Shown here: positions 1 through 7,635 of the stretch, piece by piece | Position numbering within the stretch: the stretch's first letter is position 1 | Layout: the number at the start of each line of letters is the position of its first letter | Source of the DNA: an uncultured Lachnospiraceae bacterium | GTDB taxonomy: Bacteria > Bacillota > Clostridia > Lachnospirales > Lachnospiraceae | Direction: 5' to 3' | Length of the DNA stretch: 37,801 nucleotides | Assembly: GCA_947630875.1 (NCBI GenBank) | Contig: CANRJG010000021.1 | Span: 1 to 37,801 of the forward strand | Notes under the pieces: model-generated | The model's database searches: none | Told to the model about the DNA's origin: nothing | Seen by the model: the letters and a program-made list of their open reading frames with translations, nothing else | Translations under genes and position numbers: made by a program

Positions 1-256
1 CATGCTCCGCAGCCATAAGCGGATCGTATCTACCTTCCCCATCAGCCGGGTGTATCAGGCCCATATCCCCACCTATGCGGCGGGCTACTGGCTCTTCGGT
101 TTTGCCAGCAAAAAATACCATCCCACGGATGATCTGGATGCGGCGGCCTGGAACCGGCTGAATCTGCATACCAGATACTACACCACCCGGCTGCACGTGG
201 GCGCTTTCTGGCTTCCCGCTTTTCTGGAAGAAATGCTGATGGAAGTGGAGGAATAA
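1..256 (+). CDS. speE: Spermidine synthase (polyamine aminopropyltransferase), C-terminal fragment
   Basis: Only the last 84 codons are inside the window; the reading frame enters from the left edge (first full codon at position 2). The visible part matches the C-terminal end of SpeE: YQAHIPTY, then a GYWLFGFASKK stretch, then LHTRYYTTRLHVGAFWLP, which is the usual TRYY...HxxAFxLP ending of the family. The enzyme transfers an aminopropyl group from decarboxylated S-adenosylmethionine to putrescine in the cytosol. The gene ends three bases before the agmatinase start, so the two are co-transcribed. Whether the N-terminal catalytic half is intact cannot be seen. The methionine at position 2 is an internal residue, not a start. 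Confidence 0.88.
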   Translation, partial: MLRSHKRIVSTFPISRVYQAHIPTYAAGYWLFGFASKKYHPTDDLDAAAWNRLNLHTRYYTTRLHVGAFWLPAFLEEMLMEVEE

Positions 257-259
257 GCG

Positions 260-1147
260 ATGCGGCCCAATATTGAAACCTTTCTCGGCTGCGACGCCGA
301 TTATACATCTGCGGAGATCGTGCTTTACGGCGCGCCTTTTGATTCCACCACCAGCTTCCGGCCCGGCGCCAGATTCGGTCCGGCGGCCATGCGGCATGAA
401 AGCTTTGGCCTGGAAACCTACAGTCCCTACCAGAACGCGGATTTATGCGACTGCGCCGTCTTTGACAGCGGCGATCTGGAGCTTTGCTTCGGAAGCCCGG
501 AAGCTGCCCTTGCGGACATTGAAGCCAGAGCGGCAGAAATCTGTGCCGGCGGCAGGCTGCCGCTGCTTCTGGGAGGCGAACATCTGGTGACTTTGGGCGC
601 CGTGCGGGCGCTTCTGCCCCGGTATCCGGATCTTGTGATCATTCAGTTTGACGCCCACGCCGATCTTCGAAACGACTATTTAGGCGCCACTTTAAGCCAC
701 GCCTGCGTCATGCGCCGGTGCTACGATCTGCTTGGTGACGGACGCATCCATCAGTTCTGCATCCGCAGCGGCGACCGGTCGGAATTTGATTATGCAGATG
801 CGGGACACACCGCACTGCACCGGTTCGATTTTCAGGGTCTGAAAGCGACGGCTGCGGCCCTTGCAGCGGCAAACGTTCCCGTATATCTGACCATCGATCT
901 GGACTGTCTGGACCCTTCCGTGCTCTGGGGCACGGGCACCCCCGAGGCAGGCGGCGTCACGTTTATGCAGCTTCTGGAAGCGATCCTGTGCGTCAGCGGC
1001 ACCCGTGTGGTGGGGGCGGATGTGAATGAACTGGCTCCCATGCTGGACGCCAGCGGCGCTTCTACCGCCACTGCCTGTAAAGTATTACGGGAACTGCTGA
1101 TTGCCCTTTCCCGCAGCCGCAGGACGTATCATAAAACCGAATTTTAA
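260..1147 (+). CDS. speB: Agmatinase (ureohydrolase family)
   Basis: A 295-residue arginase/agmatinase-family protein. It hydrolyses agmatine to putrescine and urea, supplying putrescine for the neighbouring aminopropyl and carboxyspermidine enzymes. The binuclear manganese ligands are all visible: GGEH (His108), DAHAD (Asp131, His133, Asp135) and DLDCLD (Asp213, Asp215). The substrate-loop SHACVMRR is also present. Length is normal for the family. The start at 260 has a GGAGG box 8 bases upstream and follows the speE stop by three bases. Agmatine rather than arginine is preferred as substrate because of the polyamine operon context; the family alone would allow another guanidino substrate. 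Confidence 0.93.
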   Translation: MRPNIETFLGCDADYTSAEIVLYGAPFDSTTSFRPGARFGPAAMRHESFGLETYSPYQNADLCDCAVFDSGDLELCFGSPEAALADIEARAAEICAGGRLPLLLGGEHLVTLGAVRALLPRYPDLVIIQFDAHADLRNDYLGATLSHACVMRRCYDLLGDGRIHQFCIRSGDRSEFDYADAGHTALHRFDFQGLKATAAALAAANVPVYLTIDLDCLDPSVLWGTGTPEAGGVTFMQLLEAILCVSGTRVVGADVNELAPMLDASGASTATACKVLRELLIALSRSRRTYHKTEF

Positions 1148-1163
1148 TAAAGGAGAATCATCC

Positions 1164-2423
1164 ATGAGCAGAGTACTGGTCATCGGCTGCGGCGGCGTTG
1201 CCTCCGTGGCCATTCAGAAATGCTGTCAGGTCAGCGAAGTCTTCACCGATCTTTGTATCGCCAGCCGTACCAAATCCAAATGTGACCGGCTGGCGGCGGC
1301 TCTTGCGCCGAAAACATCCGCCAAACTCACTACTGCACAGGTAGACGCAGACGACGTACAGCAGGTCATCGATCTCATCCGGAGCTTCCGGCCGGATCTG
1401 GTGATGAATATTGCCCTGCCCTATCAGGATCTGACCATTATGGACGCCTGTCTGGCCTGCGGCGTCCACTATATGGATACCGCCAACTATGAACCGGAGG
1501 ATACCGGGGACCCGAAGTGGCGCGCCATTTACGAAAAGCGCTGCAAAGAAGCCGGGTTTTCCGCTTACTTTGACTACAGCTGGCAGTGGGCTTACCGGGA
1601 AAAATTTGAAAAAGCGGGGCTGACGGCTTTGCTTGGCTGCGGATTCGACCCCGGAGTCACCCAGGCCTACTGCGCCTATGCGAAAAAACATGAATTTGAT
1701 ACCATTGACAGCATTGATATTTTAGACTGCAACGGCGGCGACCACGGGTATCCTTTTGCCACGAATTTCAACCCCGAAGTCAATCTGCGGGAAGTATCCG
1801 CCCCCGGCAGCTACTGGGAAAACGGCCGCTGGGTGGAAATTCCGCCTATGAGTATCAAACGAAGCTACACCTTTGACCAGGTGGGCGAAAAGGATATGTA
1901 TCTGCTGCACCATGAAGAAATCGAAAGTCTGGCGAAAAACATTCCGGAAGTAAAACGTATCCGGTTTTTCATGACCTTCGGCCAAAGCTATCTGACCCAT
2001 ATGAAATGTCTTGAAAACGTGGGAATGCTTTCCACCGAGCCTGTGGAATTTGAAGGGCACAATATCGTGCCGATTCAGTTTTTGAAACGTCTGCTGCCCG
2101 ACCCCGCTTCTTTGGGCCCCCGCACCCACGGAAAAACCAATATCGGCTGTATTTTCACGGGGAAAAAAGAAGGAAAAGAAAAGCATTATTATATTTACAA
2201 TGTCTGCGACCATCAGCGCTGCTATCACGAAGTGGGCAGTCAGGCCGTCAGCTATACCACCGGCGTGCCCGCCATGTGCGGCGCGCTGATGCTGCTTACC
2301 GGCCTCTGGCGCAAACCCGGGGTCTATACCGTGGAGGAACTGGATCCGGATCCCTTCCTGGACGCCCTTGACCGTTACGGACTGCCCCGCAGCGAATCTT
2401 ACCGTCCGGTGCTGGTAGAATGA
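1164..2423 (+). CDS. Carboxy(nor)spermidine synthase, saccharopine dehydrogenase family
   Basis: A 419-residue saccharopine-dehydrogenase-like oxidoreductase. It begins with a Rossmann motif (VLVIGCGGVA, residues 5-14), continues with the long LYS1-type middle (GCGFDPGVTQAYCAYAKK), and has a GVPAMCGALML segment near the end. In bacteria that use the alternative polyamine route, this family reductively joins aspartate semialdehyde to putrescine or diaminopropane, giving carboxyspermidine or carboxynorspermidine. The next gene is the matching decarboxylase, which makes this role far more likely than lysine metabolism. The start at 1164 was chosen over the upstream in-frame ATG at 1101 because AGGAG precedes it and the protein then starts directly at the Rossmann fold. 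Its stop overlaps the next start (ATGA). Confidence 0.9.
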   Translation: MSRVLVIGCGGVASVAIQKCCQVSEVFTDLCIASRTKSKCDRLAAALAPKTSAKLTTAQVDADDVQQVIDLIRSFRPDLVMNIALPYQDLTIMDACLACGVHYMDTANYEPEDTGDPKWRAIYEKRCKEAGFSAYFDYSWQWAYREKFEKAGLTALLGCGFDPGVTQAYCAYAKKHEFDTIDSIDILDCNGGDHGYPFATNFNPEVNLREVSAPGSYWENGRWVEIPPMSIKRSYTFDQVGEKDMYLLHHEEIESLAKNIPEVKRIRFFMTFGQSYLTHMKCLENVGMLSTEPVEFEGHNIVPIQFLKRLLPDPASLGPRTHGKTNIGCIFTGKKEGKEKHYYIYNVCDHQRCYHEVGSQAVSYTTGVPAMCGALMLLTGLWRKPGVYTVEELDPDPFLDALDRYGLPRSESYRPVLVE

Positions 2424-3636
2424 CGGCGCGTCCGGACAGCCGGCCCCCTTTTGCAGGCCTGCGAGGCCAAAATCCGGCTGAAATCTTTGGCGGCCTGCGT
2501 ACCCCCTGTTATATTCTGGATGAGGCAAAACTGCGGGAAAACGGGCAGATTCTGGCGAATCTGGCGGATCGCACCGGCTGTAAAGTCCTGCTGGCGCAGA
2601 AAGCCTTTTCCAATTTTGACCTCTATCCGGTTCTGGCGGAGTATCTTACGGGCACAGAAGCCAGCGGCCTGTATGAAGCCCGTCTGGGACAGGAAGCCAT
2701 GCCGGGCAAAGAAGTGCACGTTTTCAGCACCGCTTATCGGAAAGACGAATGGAACGATCTGCTGCGCTGTGCCGATCATATCGTATTCAATTCTCCCCGG
2801 CAGCTGGAGACCTTCGGCCCTTCGGCCAAACGGGCAGGAAAAAGCATCGGCCTGCGCATCAATCCCGAATGTTCCACCCAGGAAGGCCATGCCCTTTATG
2901 ACCCCTGCTCGCCTGGCAGCCGTCTGGGCGTAACGAGAGCACAGTGGGACCTGCAGATGCGGCCGGAATCCGTTGCTTTGCTGGATGGCCTGCATTTTCA
3001 TACCCTCTGTGAACAGGACGCCGACGCCCTTTGGATGACGCTGGACGCGGTGGAACAGCGTTTCGGGGACGTTCTGCCCGGATGCAGTGGCTGAACTTCG
3101 GCGGCGGACATCACATCACCCGCCCCGGTTATGATTTATCTTTACTGGAACAATGCATTCGCCGGGCACAGTCTTCCTGGAACCTGACCGTATATCTGGA
3201 ACCGGGGGAAGCCTGCGCCCTCAACGCAGGGTATCTGGCTGCAAGGGTACTGGATCTGGTGCAGAACGGCGCCACGAATATTGCGATTCTGGACGCAAGC
3301 GCCGCCTGCCATATGCCCGACGTACTGGAAATGCCCTATCTGCCGCCGCTTTACGGTGCCGGCGTTCCCGGGGATTACCCCTATTGCTTTCGTCTGGCCG
3401 GGCCCACCTGTCTGGCGGGGGACGTCATCGGCGATTACAGCTTTCCGGCGCCGCTTCATACCGGCGATCTGCTGCTCTTCGGCGATATGGCCATCTATAC
3501 CACCTGTAAAAACAATACCTTCAACGGCATGCCGCTGCCGGATATTCTGGTCTTAAAGGAAAACGGACGCATCGAAACCAGCGCCTCCTTTTCCTACATC
3601 GATTTTAAAAAGCGGCTGGGCGGGAAGCTGTCCTGA
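2420..3636 (+). pseudogene. nspC: Carboxynorspermidine decarboxylase, broken by a one-base frameshift
   Basis: A PLP-dependent alanine-racemase-fold decarboxylase that would convert carboxy(nor)spermidine to (nor)spermidine. The first frame (2420-3094) carries the PLP lysine in LLAQKAFSNF (Lys61) and FHTLCEQ, then runs off after Pro220 into a stop. The second frame resumes exactly where the family continues: MQWLNFGGGHHITRP, EPGEACALNAGYL, DASAACHMPDV, AGPTCLAGDVIGDYSF. Inserting one C in the CCC run at 3077-3079 restores a 405-residue protein of normal length, so one base is missing relative to an intact gene. The sequence lacks an obvious slippery heptamer and stimulatory hairpin, so a mutation or assembly error is likelier than programmed frameshifting. 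The gene overlaps the upstream gene by ATGA and is followed by a strong terminator. Confidence 0.9.
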
Positions 3637-3658
3637 TTACATTGATTTTACGCAAATA

Positions 3659-3720
3659 AAAAAACCTGTCTCAGGAAGAGAGCTTATTTACGAAGCCTCT
3701 CCTTACAGACAGGTTTTTGC
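3659..3720. terminator. Bidirectional rho-independent terminator between nspC and the lipoprotein gene
   Basis: The arms AAAACCTGTCT (3661-3671) and AGACAGGTTTT (3707-3717) pair perfectly. Inside them a second helix can form between GAGAGCTT and GAAGCCTCTC. A-rich and T-rich flanks serve transcripts arriving from either side, which suits the convergent nspC (+) and lipoprotein (-) genes. Confidence 0.9.
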
Positions 3721-3734
3721 TGTATTTTCGTATT

Positions 3735-4373
3735 TTATTCTGACAGGGCGGTAAAATATCCCAGCATTTGTTCGGTGTCATCCGTCTGATAGGCCCCTGC
3801 GGTAATCAGTACCATATACTGATCCACCTTGAAGCAGATCATTTTTTCATAGAAATCCACGTCCTGCTGTTTTGCGTGCAGCACAATGGCCGCGTGTTCC
3901 TCTCCCGCAAACTGCAGTTCCGCCGTGCCTGTGTTTACATCGGTAAATCCCACCGATTCCAGCGCGGGTTTGATCTGCGACAGTCCGGTTTCCGCGTACT
4001 GCGTCTCGCCCAGCGCCTGCCCGGATACCGCGCCCATATTTTCCACCACAATATTGATTGTCTTGGTGCCGCTTTTCTCCTCGGCATAAAACAGCTGGGC
4101 AGAACCTGCTTTTTTAAGCTGTTTGTTCATCTCCGCATCCGTGGTATACGCCTTGTCCAGGTTCTGAATTTCCGCAAGCTGCTCTGCATCATACACTTCC
4201 CAGTTTTCATCCAGCTGACACTGCAGCTGCAGAAAGCTGTTCTCATATATGCCTTCCGCCTCCTGATAACTTCCCATGGAAGGCATGCCTTCCGTCTGCA
4301 CCGCAGTGCCGCAGGCGGTCAGGGTCATTATCATCAGGGCAGCAAACAAAATTCTCCCGATCCGTTGTTTCAT
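3735..4373 (-). CDS. Small hypothetical lipoprotein
   Basis: A 212-residue protein with a short basic N-terminus, a hydrophobic stretch and a lipobox LTAC at about residues 18-21, so it should be lipid-anchored on the outer face of the membrane after signal peptidase II cleavage. The remaining soluble domain is not one I can name. It is moderately acidic and ends YMVLITAGAYQTDDTEQMLGYF, which resembles the mixed alpha-beta ending of small surface lipoproteins, but that is only a visual impression. AGGAG lies about a dozen bases upstream of the start. It is a single gene: convergent with nspC and divergent from the 54-residue gene at 4554. Confidence 0.85.
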   Translation of the reverse strand: MKQRIGRILFAALMIMTLTACGTAVQTEGMPSMGSYQEAEGIYENSFLQLQCQLDENWEVYDAEQLAEIQNLDKAYTTDAEMNKQLKKAGSAQLFYAEEKSGTKTINIVVENMGAVSGQALGETQYAETGLSQIKPALESVGFTDVNTGTAELQFAGEEHAAIVLHAKQQDVDFYEKMICFKVDQYMVLITAGAYQTDDTEQMLGYFTALSE

Positions 4374-4418
4374 GTTTCCCTTTCTCCTTTGCGTTTTTCG
4401 ACTCCTTCATTGTCCTTT

Positions 4419-4448
4419 ATTATACGCGGGAAAGCTGTCAAAATGCAA
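4419..4448 (-). promoter_or_regulatory. Putative sigma-70-type promoter for the lipoprotein gene
   Basis: On the minus strand TTGCAT (4448-4443) and TATAAT (4424-4419) are separated by 18 bases. The predicted start lies about 40 bases before the lipoprotein ATG. Confidence 0.55.
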
Positions 4449-4553
4449 GCCTGTCGATGCATTTTTCCCATTTTCGGACACCCGGTCAAACCCCTTTTTT
4501 CGAATAGCCGCCGGCAGCCCGGCGCATACTAAAGAAAAAAGGAAGTGAAATCT

Positions 4554-4718
4554 ATGCGCAGGAAAAAAGGCAGCTATGATTATCTCGGCAATTCCGCTTC
4601 TGCCACCGACTGCACCGGACTGATGCACCGCGCGCCCCAGGATCCGGCGGAGGAAGAATCTTATGAATCCGTCTATCCCTATCTGCCGCCGGAAGCAGAC
4701 AAAGGCGATCTGTCCTGA
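4554..4718 (+). CDS. Conserved-looking 54-residue small protein
   Basis: This short gene encodes 54 residues starting MRRKKGSYDYLGNSASATDC and ending PYLPPEADKGDLS. It has its own ribosome binding site (GGAAGTG, about 8 bases before ATG) and its own perfect terminator directly after the stop, which is strong evidence that it is a real transcription unit. The pattern YDYLGNSASATDCTGL followed by an acidic ESYESVYPYLP tail resembles a family of very short uncharacterised proteins I associate with Clostridia. That recollection is not verified here. No membrane segment is present; a single cysteine sits in the DCTGL motif. Function unknown. No clear promoter was found in 4425-4550. Confidence 0.72.
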   Translation: MRRKKGSYDYLGNSASATDCTGLMHRAPQDPAEEESYESVYPYLPPEADKGDLS

Positions 4719-4722
4719 CAGC

Positions 4723-4762
4723 AAAAAAAGCCCGGAAAACAATGTATTTCCGGGCTTTTTGC
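4723..4762. terminator. Perfect bidirectional terminator shared by the 54-residue gene and rpsI
   Basis: A 14-base perfect inverted repeat (4725-4738 with 4747-4760, core AAGCCCGGAAA/TTTCCGGGCTT) has an 8-base loop. It ends in five T's in both directions, so it can stop the plus-strand small gene and the minus-strand rplM-rpsI unit. Confidence 0.93.
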
Positions 4763-4773
4763 ACTTTGCAGTT

Positions 4774-5166
4774 TTAACGTTTGCTGAACTGGCTTGCGCG
4801 GCGGGCCGCTTTCAAACCGTACTTCTTTCTTTCTTTCATTCTCGGGTCTCTGGTGAGATAACCGGCTTTTTTCAGGATTGCACGATATTCATCGTCTGCC
4901 TGCAGCAGCGCTCTGGAAAGGCCGTGCCGGATGGCGCCTGCCTGACCGGTGAATCCGCCGCCCTTTACTGTCACATACAGGTCGTACTTTCCGATGGTGC
5001 CTGTGGCTTCCAACGGCTGGCGTACAATCACCTTTAAAGTCTCAAGTCCGAAATAGTCGTCAATATCTCTTTTATTAATCGTAATCTTACCGCTGCCCGG
5101 TGAAACGAATACACGCGCAACGGATTTTTTTCTTCTGCCTGTTCCGTAAAAACTTCCCACTGTCAT
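4774..5166 (-). CDS. rpsI: 30S ribosomal protein S9
   Basis: S9 (uS9) of the small subunit, recognised by [15 protein letters not shown] near the start, [19 protein letters not shown] in the middle, and the conserved C-terminal SQFSKR tail that reaches the P site. Length is normal at 130 residues. The annotated ATG at 5166 sits only two bases after GGAGG. The in-frame GTG at 5160 has an eight-base spacing and would give [12 protein letters not shown], so the real start may be the GTG. It follows rplM by 18 bases and forms the usual L13-S9 pair, ending at the shared terminator. Confidence 0.97.
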   Translation of the reverse strand: MTVGSFYGTGRRKKSVARVFVSPGSGKITINKRDIDDYFGLETLKVIVRQPLEATGTIGKYDLYVTVKGGGFTGQAGAIRHGLSRALLQADDEYRAILKKAGYLTRDPRMKERKKYGLKAARRASQFSKR

Positions 5167-5184
5167 ATCCTCCTTTCATTCCTC

Positions 5185-5613
5185 TTAAAATGTCAGCGTT
5201 TCCGGTTTCTGTGCTGCATGCTTGTGCTCAGGACCCGCATAGACAAACAGTTTTTTATACATCTGTCTTCCCAGAGGTCCTTTCGGAAGCATTCCTTTGA
5301 CCGCGAGTTCAACCACGCGTTCCGGTTTCTTTGCCAGCATTTCTTTCAATGTGGTTTCTTTCATACCGCCCACATATTCGGAATGATGGTAGTAGATCTT
5401 CTGATCCAGCTTATTGCCTGTGACCTTCACCTTTTCGGCATTTACAATAATAACATAATCACCTGCATCGAAATGCGGTGTAAACGTAGGCTTGTTTTTT
5501 CCTCTCAGTACCGCTGCTACCTGTGAAGCGAGACGTCCAAGGGTACATCCGTCTGCATCGACAACATACCACTTGCGCTCGATGGTAGAAGGGCTTGCCA
5601 TATAAGTATTCAT
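5185..5613 (-). CDS. rplM: 50S ribosomal protein L13
   Basis: L13 (uL13), 142 residues, an early assembly protein of the large subunit. It is recognised by the [16 protein letters not shown] opening, [28 protein letters not shown], and [30 protein letters not shown]. The ribosome binding site is a strong AGGAGG nine bases before ATG. It heads a two-gene unit with rpsI, has its own near-perfect promoter, and has a short structured leader. In many Firmicutes L13 is thought to control this unit through its leader; that is family knowledge, not shown by the sequence. Confidence 0.98.
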   Translation of the reverse strand: MNTYMASPSTIERKWYVVDADGCTLGRLASQVAAVLRGKNKPTFTPHFDAGDYVIIVNAEKVKVTGNKLDQKIYYHHSEYVGGMKETTLKEMLAKKPERVVELAVKGMLPKGPLGRQMYKKLFVYAGPEHKHAAQKPETLTF

Positions 5614-5701
5614 GGAACTCTCCTCCTGTTTGTTTGAAAACTAAAAGTATATTTGAAATATCCCTCCGGGGCAGTGGTTGGATATTAAATAACTCAAAAG
5701 C
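5614..5701 (-). promoter_or_regulatory. rplM leader with hairpin (possible L13 leader)
   Basis: About 88 bases separate the predicted transcription start from the rplM ATG. Near the 5' end a stem AATATCC/GGATATT (5680-5686 with 5657-5663) closes a C- and G-rich 16-base loop, and then comes an A/T-rich single-stranded stretch before AGGAGG. Placement and a hairpin of this size fit the L13 leader class described in Firmicutes. I cannot test it against the family model. Confidence 0.5.
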
Positions 5702-5707
5702 TTTAAT

Positions 5708-5736
5708 ATTATAGTATAAAGAAAAAATCGTGTCAA
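5708..5736 (-). promoter_or_regulatory. Consensus promoter for rplM-rpsI
   Basis: On the minus strand TTGACA (5736-5731) and TATAAT (5713-5708) are exactly 17 bases apart. Both hexamers match the vegetative sigma consensus perfectly. The -35 box contains the TGA stop codon of the upstream truA-GNAT gene. Confidence 0.92.
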
Positions 5737-7289
5737 CATTTATTTTCATTCATTTTATCCGATACCTTGGCATCCTCTGCTCTTTTTTTCACATCTGCGC
5801 AGACATACCACCTTTCCCGGCTGCTGATCCGGTAAAATCCGGTGTGCAGATACAGCTGCACCGCTTTTTTATTATTCTCGAACACCTGCAGCGTCACCCG
5901 TTTTTTCCCCGCAGACAGGGCTGCGGCTGCAACCAGTTCCATGGTCTCCTTTCCATATCCTTTGCGCCGGCAGCGTCCGGCAATGCCGATGGCGCCGATC
6001 TCGATGGCCTCCTCCTGCGTCTCCAGAAGCAGGAGGCCCACCGCTTTGTCTTCCGCAAAGAGCAGGTACGGCGTCTTCTGCTGCTCCCGGTACCGGGTCA
6101 GATCTTCTTTCGTCAGCGTAACCGCGCAGGCCGCCGAGAAAAAACATTGTGTGTAAAGCTGCAGAAAAGTCTCGTCTTCTTCCGGACCGCAGGGCACAAG
6201 TAATACCCGCTGCGCCGTTTCCAGCGGCGGATTGGCCCGCAGATCCCGATCCATCTGAATCACATCACCGTAAAGCACATACCGGTAATCCCCCGCCGTG
6301 AAGAAAGGTTTTTCCCGGTAGGTATTGTGTCTGGACACGCCGCAGAGCGCAGCCAGATCCTCTCCCTCATACCGCACATAAAACCACTTCGCGCCATAGC
6401 GGAAGGTTTTCAGAGTCAGGCGACTGATGTTTTCTTTCAGTCCTTCATTGCAGGAAATCACCGTCAGATACGCCTTTTGCTTCTCCCGGATTTCTTTCTG
6501 CCACAGGTAATAGACGATCTCCTCATTCTGTACGAAAAGCGCGTCCGGCAGCGGTTCGTATGTAATCTCCAGCAGGGTCAGCCCGGCGGCCGGCGCGCAG
6601 TCGCCTGCCTGCGCCCGGTCCTTCGACAAAAGCACCTCCCGGATCCATTCCGGCTGCTTATCGCCGGTGCCCACCCGCAGCAAAGAGCCCGCGATGATGC
6701 GAACCATATTGTAGAGAAAGCCGTTGCCGCAGATCCGGATACAGACCAGATCGCCGTCCCTCTCCACCTGTATCTCATAGAGGGTCCGGACCGTATCATT
6801 GACCTGGGCGTGGGCGGAACAAAACGCCTGAAAATCATGTTCTCCCAGCAAATACTGCGCCGCCGCCTGCATTTTTAAGGTATCCAGCGGCCGGTAATAA
6901 AAGAAGGTATCCTTCCGCAGCAGCGGATTGGGGATTTTCGTGTTCAATATGCGGTATTCATAGGTCTTTCTGCTGTTCTGATGCCGCGGATGAAAGGTGA
7001 GCGGCACCTCATACGAGCGCTGAATCCGGATATCCTCCGGCAGACAGGTATTGAGGGCAAAGGCGATTTTTTCCGGCGGAATCCGGGTATCCGTATCAAA
7101 TACCGCCACATTTCCCAGGGCGTGTACGCCTGCATCCGTGCGGCTGGCGCCGATGATATGAATCTCCTCTTTTAAAAACGCGGAAAGGCTTTCATTCAGC
7201 ACCTGTTCGATGGTCACTGCATTTTTCTGTATCTGAAATCCCGCATAGGCACTGCCGTCATAGGCAATAATAAGCGCAATTCGTTTCAT
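5733..7289 (-). CDS. truA: TruA tRNA pseudouridine synthase fused to a C-terminal GNAT acetyltransferase domain
   Basis: A 518-residue protein, about twice the length of TruA. Residues 1-248 are a full TruA: ALIIAYDGSAYAGFQ, the catalytic Asp52 in SRTDAGVHALGN, FHPRHQNSRKTYEYRI, and GNGFLYNMVRIIAGSLLRVG. TruA isomerises uridines 38-40 of the tRNA anticodon arm. Residues about 250-370 are a linker domain I do not recognise. Residues about 370-500 look like a GNAT N-acetyltransferase, with the acetyl-CoA motif GIAGRCRRKGYGKETM (436-450) followed by LQVFENNKKAVQLYLHTGFY. The frame is continuous, with no stop or Shine-Dalgarno site at the junction. AAGGAA precedes the start. It overlaps the XRE gene by 32 bases, implying coupling. 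The acetyl acceptor is unknown. Confidence 0.93.
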   Translation of the reverse strand: MKRIALIIAYDGSAYAGFQIQKNAVTIEQVLNESLSAFLKEEIHIIGASRTDAGVHALGNVAVFDTDTRIPPEKIAFALNTCLPEDIRIQRSYEVPLTFHPRHQNSRKTYEYRILNTKIPNPLLRKDTFFYYRPLDTLKMQAAAQYLLGEHDFQAFCSAHAQVNDTVRTLYEIQVERDGDLVCIRICGNGFLYNMVRIIAGSLLRVGTGDKQPEWIREVLLSKDRAQAGDCAPAAGLTLLEITYEPLPDALFVQNEEIVYYLWQKEIREKQKAYLTVISCNEGLKENISRLTLKTFRYGAKWFYVRYEGEDLAALCGVSRHNTYREKPFFTAGDYRYVLYGDVIQMDRDLRANPPLETAQRVLLVPCGPEEDETFLQLYTQCFFSAACAVTLTKEDLTRYREQQKTPYLLFAEDKAVGLLLLETQEEAIEIGAIGIAGRCRRKGYGKETMELVAAAALSAGKKRVTLQVFENNKKAVQLYLHTGFYRISSRERWYVCADVKKRAEDAKVSDKMNENKC

Positions 7290-7566
7290 AAGCGGTTCCT
7301 TCCATAAACAATAGTTCCGTGCGTATGATCAAAACGGACAGCGGACAGGAAATCCCTTCCGCCAGACGCAGCAAAATCTGCAGCGATGGGTTTCTGCTGC
7401 CCTTTTCAATGTCTGAAATATAAGATCTGTCAACCCCGCAGCGCAGAGCCAGTTCCGACTGGGTCAGGCCCGCACCCTTACGGAAGGTACGGATCACGCC
7501 CGCCAGCATATGCAGATAGGTCTGCTCCTCCACACTGCGTTCCCTGTTATATGTATCTGTTTTCAT
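7258..7566 (-). CDS. XRE-family helix-turn-helix regulator
   Basis: A 102-residue protein with one Cro/CI-type HTH at about residues 24-78 (IRTFRKGAGLTQSELALRCG, then DRSYISDIEKGSRNPSLQILLRLAEGI). This is a textbook XRE DNA-binding domain with little else: about twenty residues before it and twenty after. The start at 7566 was chosen because the in-frame upstream extension is hydrophobic and crosses the inverted repeat and promoter. No good Shine-Dalgarno fits 7566, and the -10 box lies only 13 bases before the ATG, so the mRNA may be leaderless. The 3' end overlaps truA by 32 bases. It may control its own operon, but no operator was identified. Confidence 0.87.
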   Translation of the reverse strand: MKTDTYNRERSVEEQTYLHMLAGVIRTFRKGAGLTQSELALRCGVDRSYISDIEKGSRNPSLQILLRLAEGISCPLSVLIIRTELLFMEGTAYETNCAYYCL

Positions 7567-7578
7567 TGCATAGCACCC

Positions 7579-7607
7579 ATTATAACTTACAGTCCTTTCT
7601 TTTTCAA
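7579..7607 (-). promoter_or_regulatory. Promoter for the XRE-truA unit
   Basis: TTGAAA (7607-7602) and TATAAT (7584-7579) lie 17 bases apart on the minus strand. The predicted start (about 7572) falls only about six bases before the XRE ATG. Confidence 0.65.
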
Positions 7608-7635
7608 CGAATAATCTTCCATACAGGAACAGGAA

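Noticed and set aside
1722..2528. A 268-codon minus-strand open frame opposite the carboxyspermidine synthase and nspC
   Set aside because: Antisense shadow produced by GC-rich codon bias; the plus-strand product is a well-recognised enzyme and the antisense sequence has no family features.
3070..3095. Programmed -1 frameshift in nspC
   Set aside because: No slippery heptamer of the X XXY YYZ type and no convincing downstream pseudoknot; a missing base is simpler.
4278..4293. Palindrome GGAAGGCATGCCTTCC, similar to the stem of the intercistronic repeat
   Set aside because: It lies inside the lipoprotein coding frame, lacks the AGGAGGAA and CGACGATTT parts of the element and is explained by ordinary codons.
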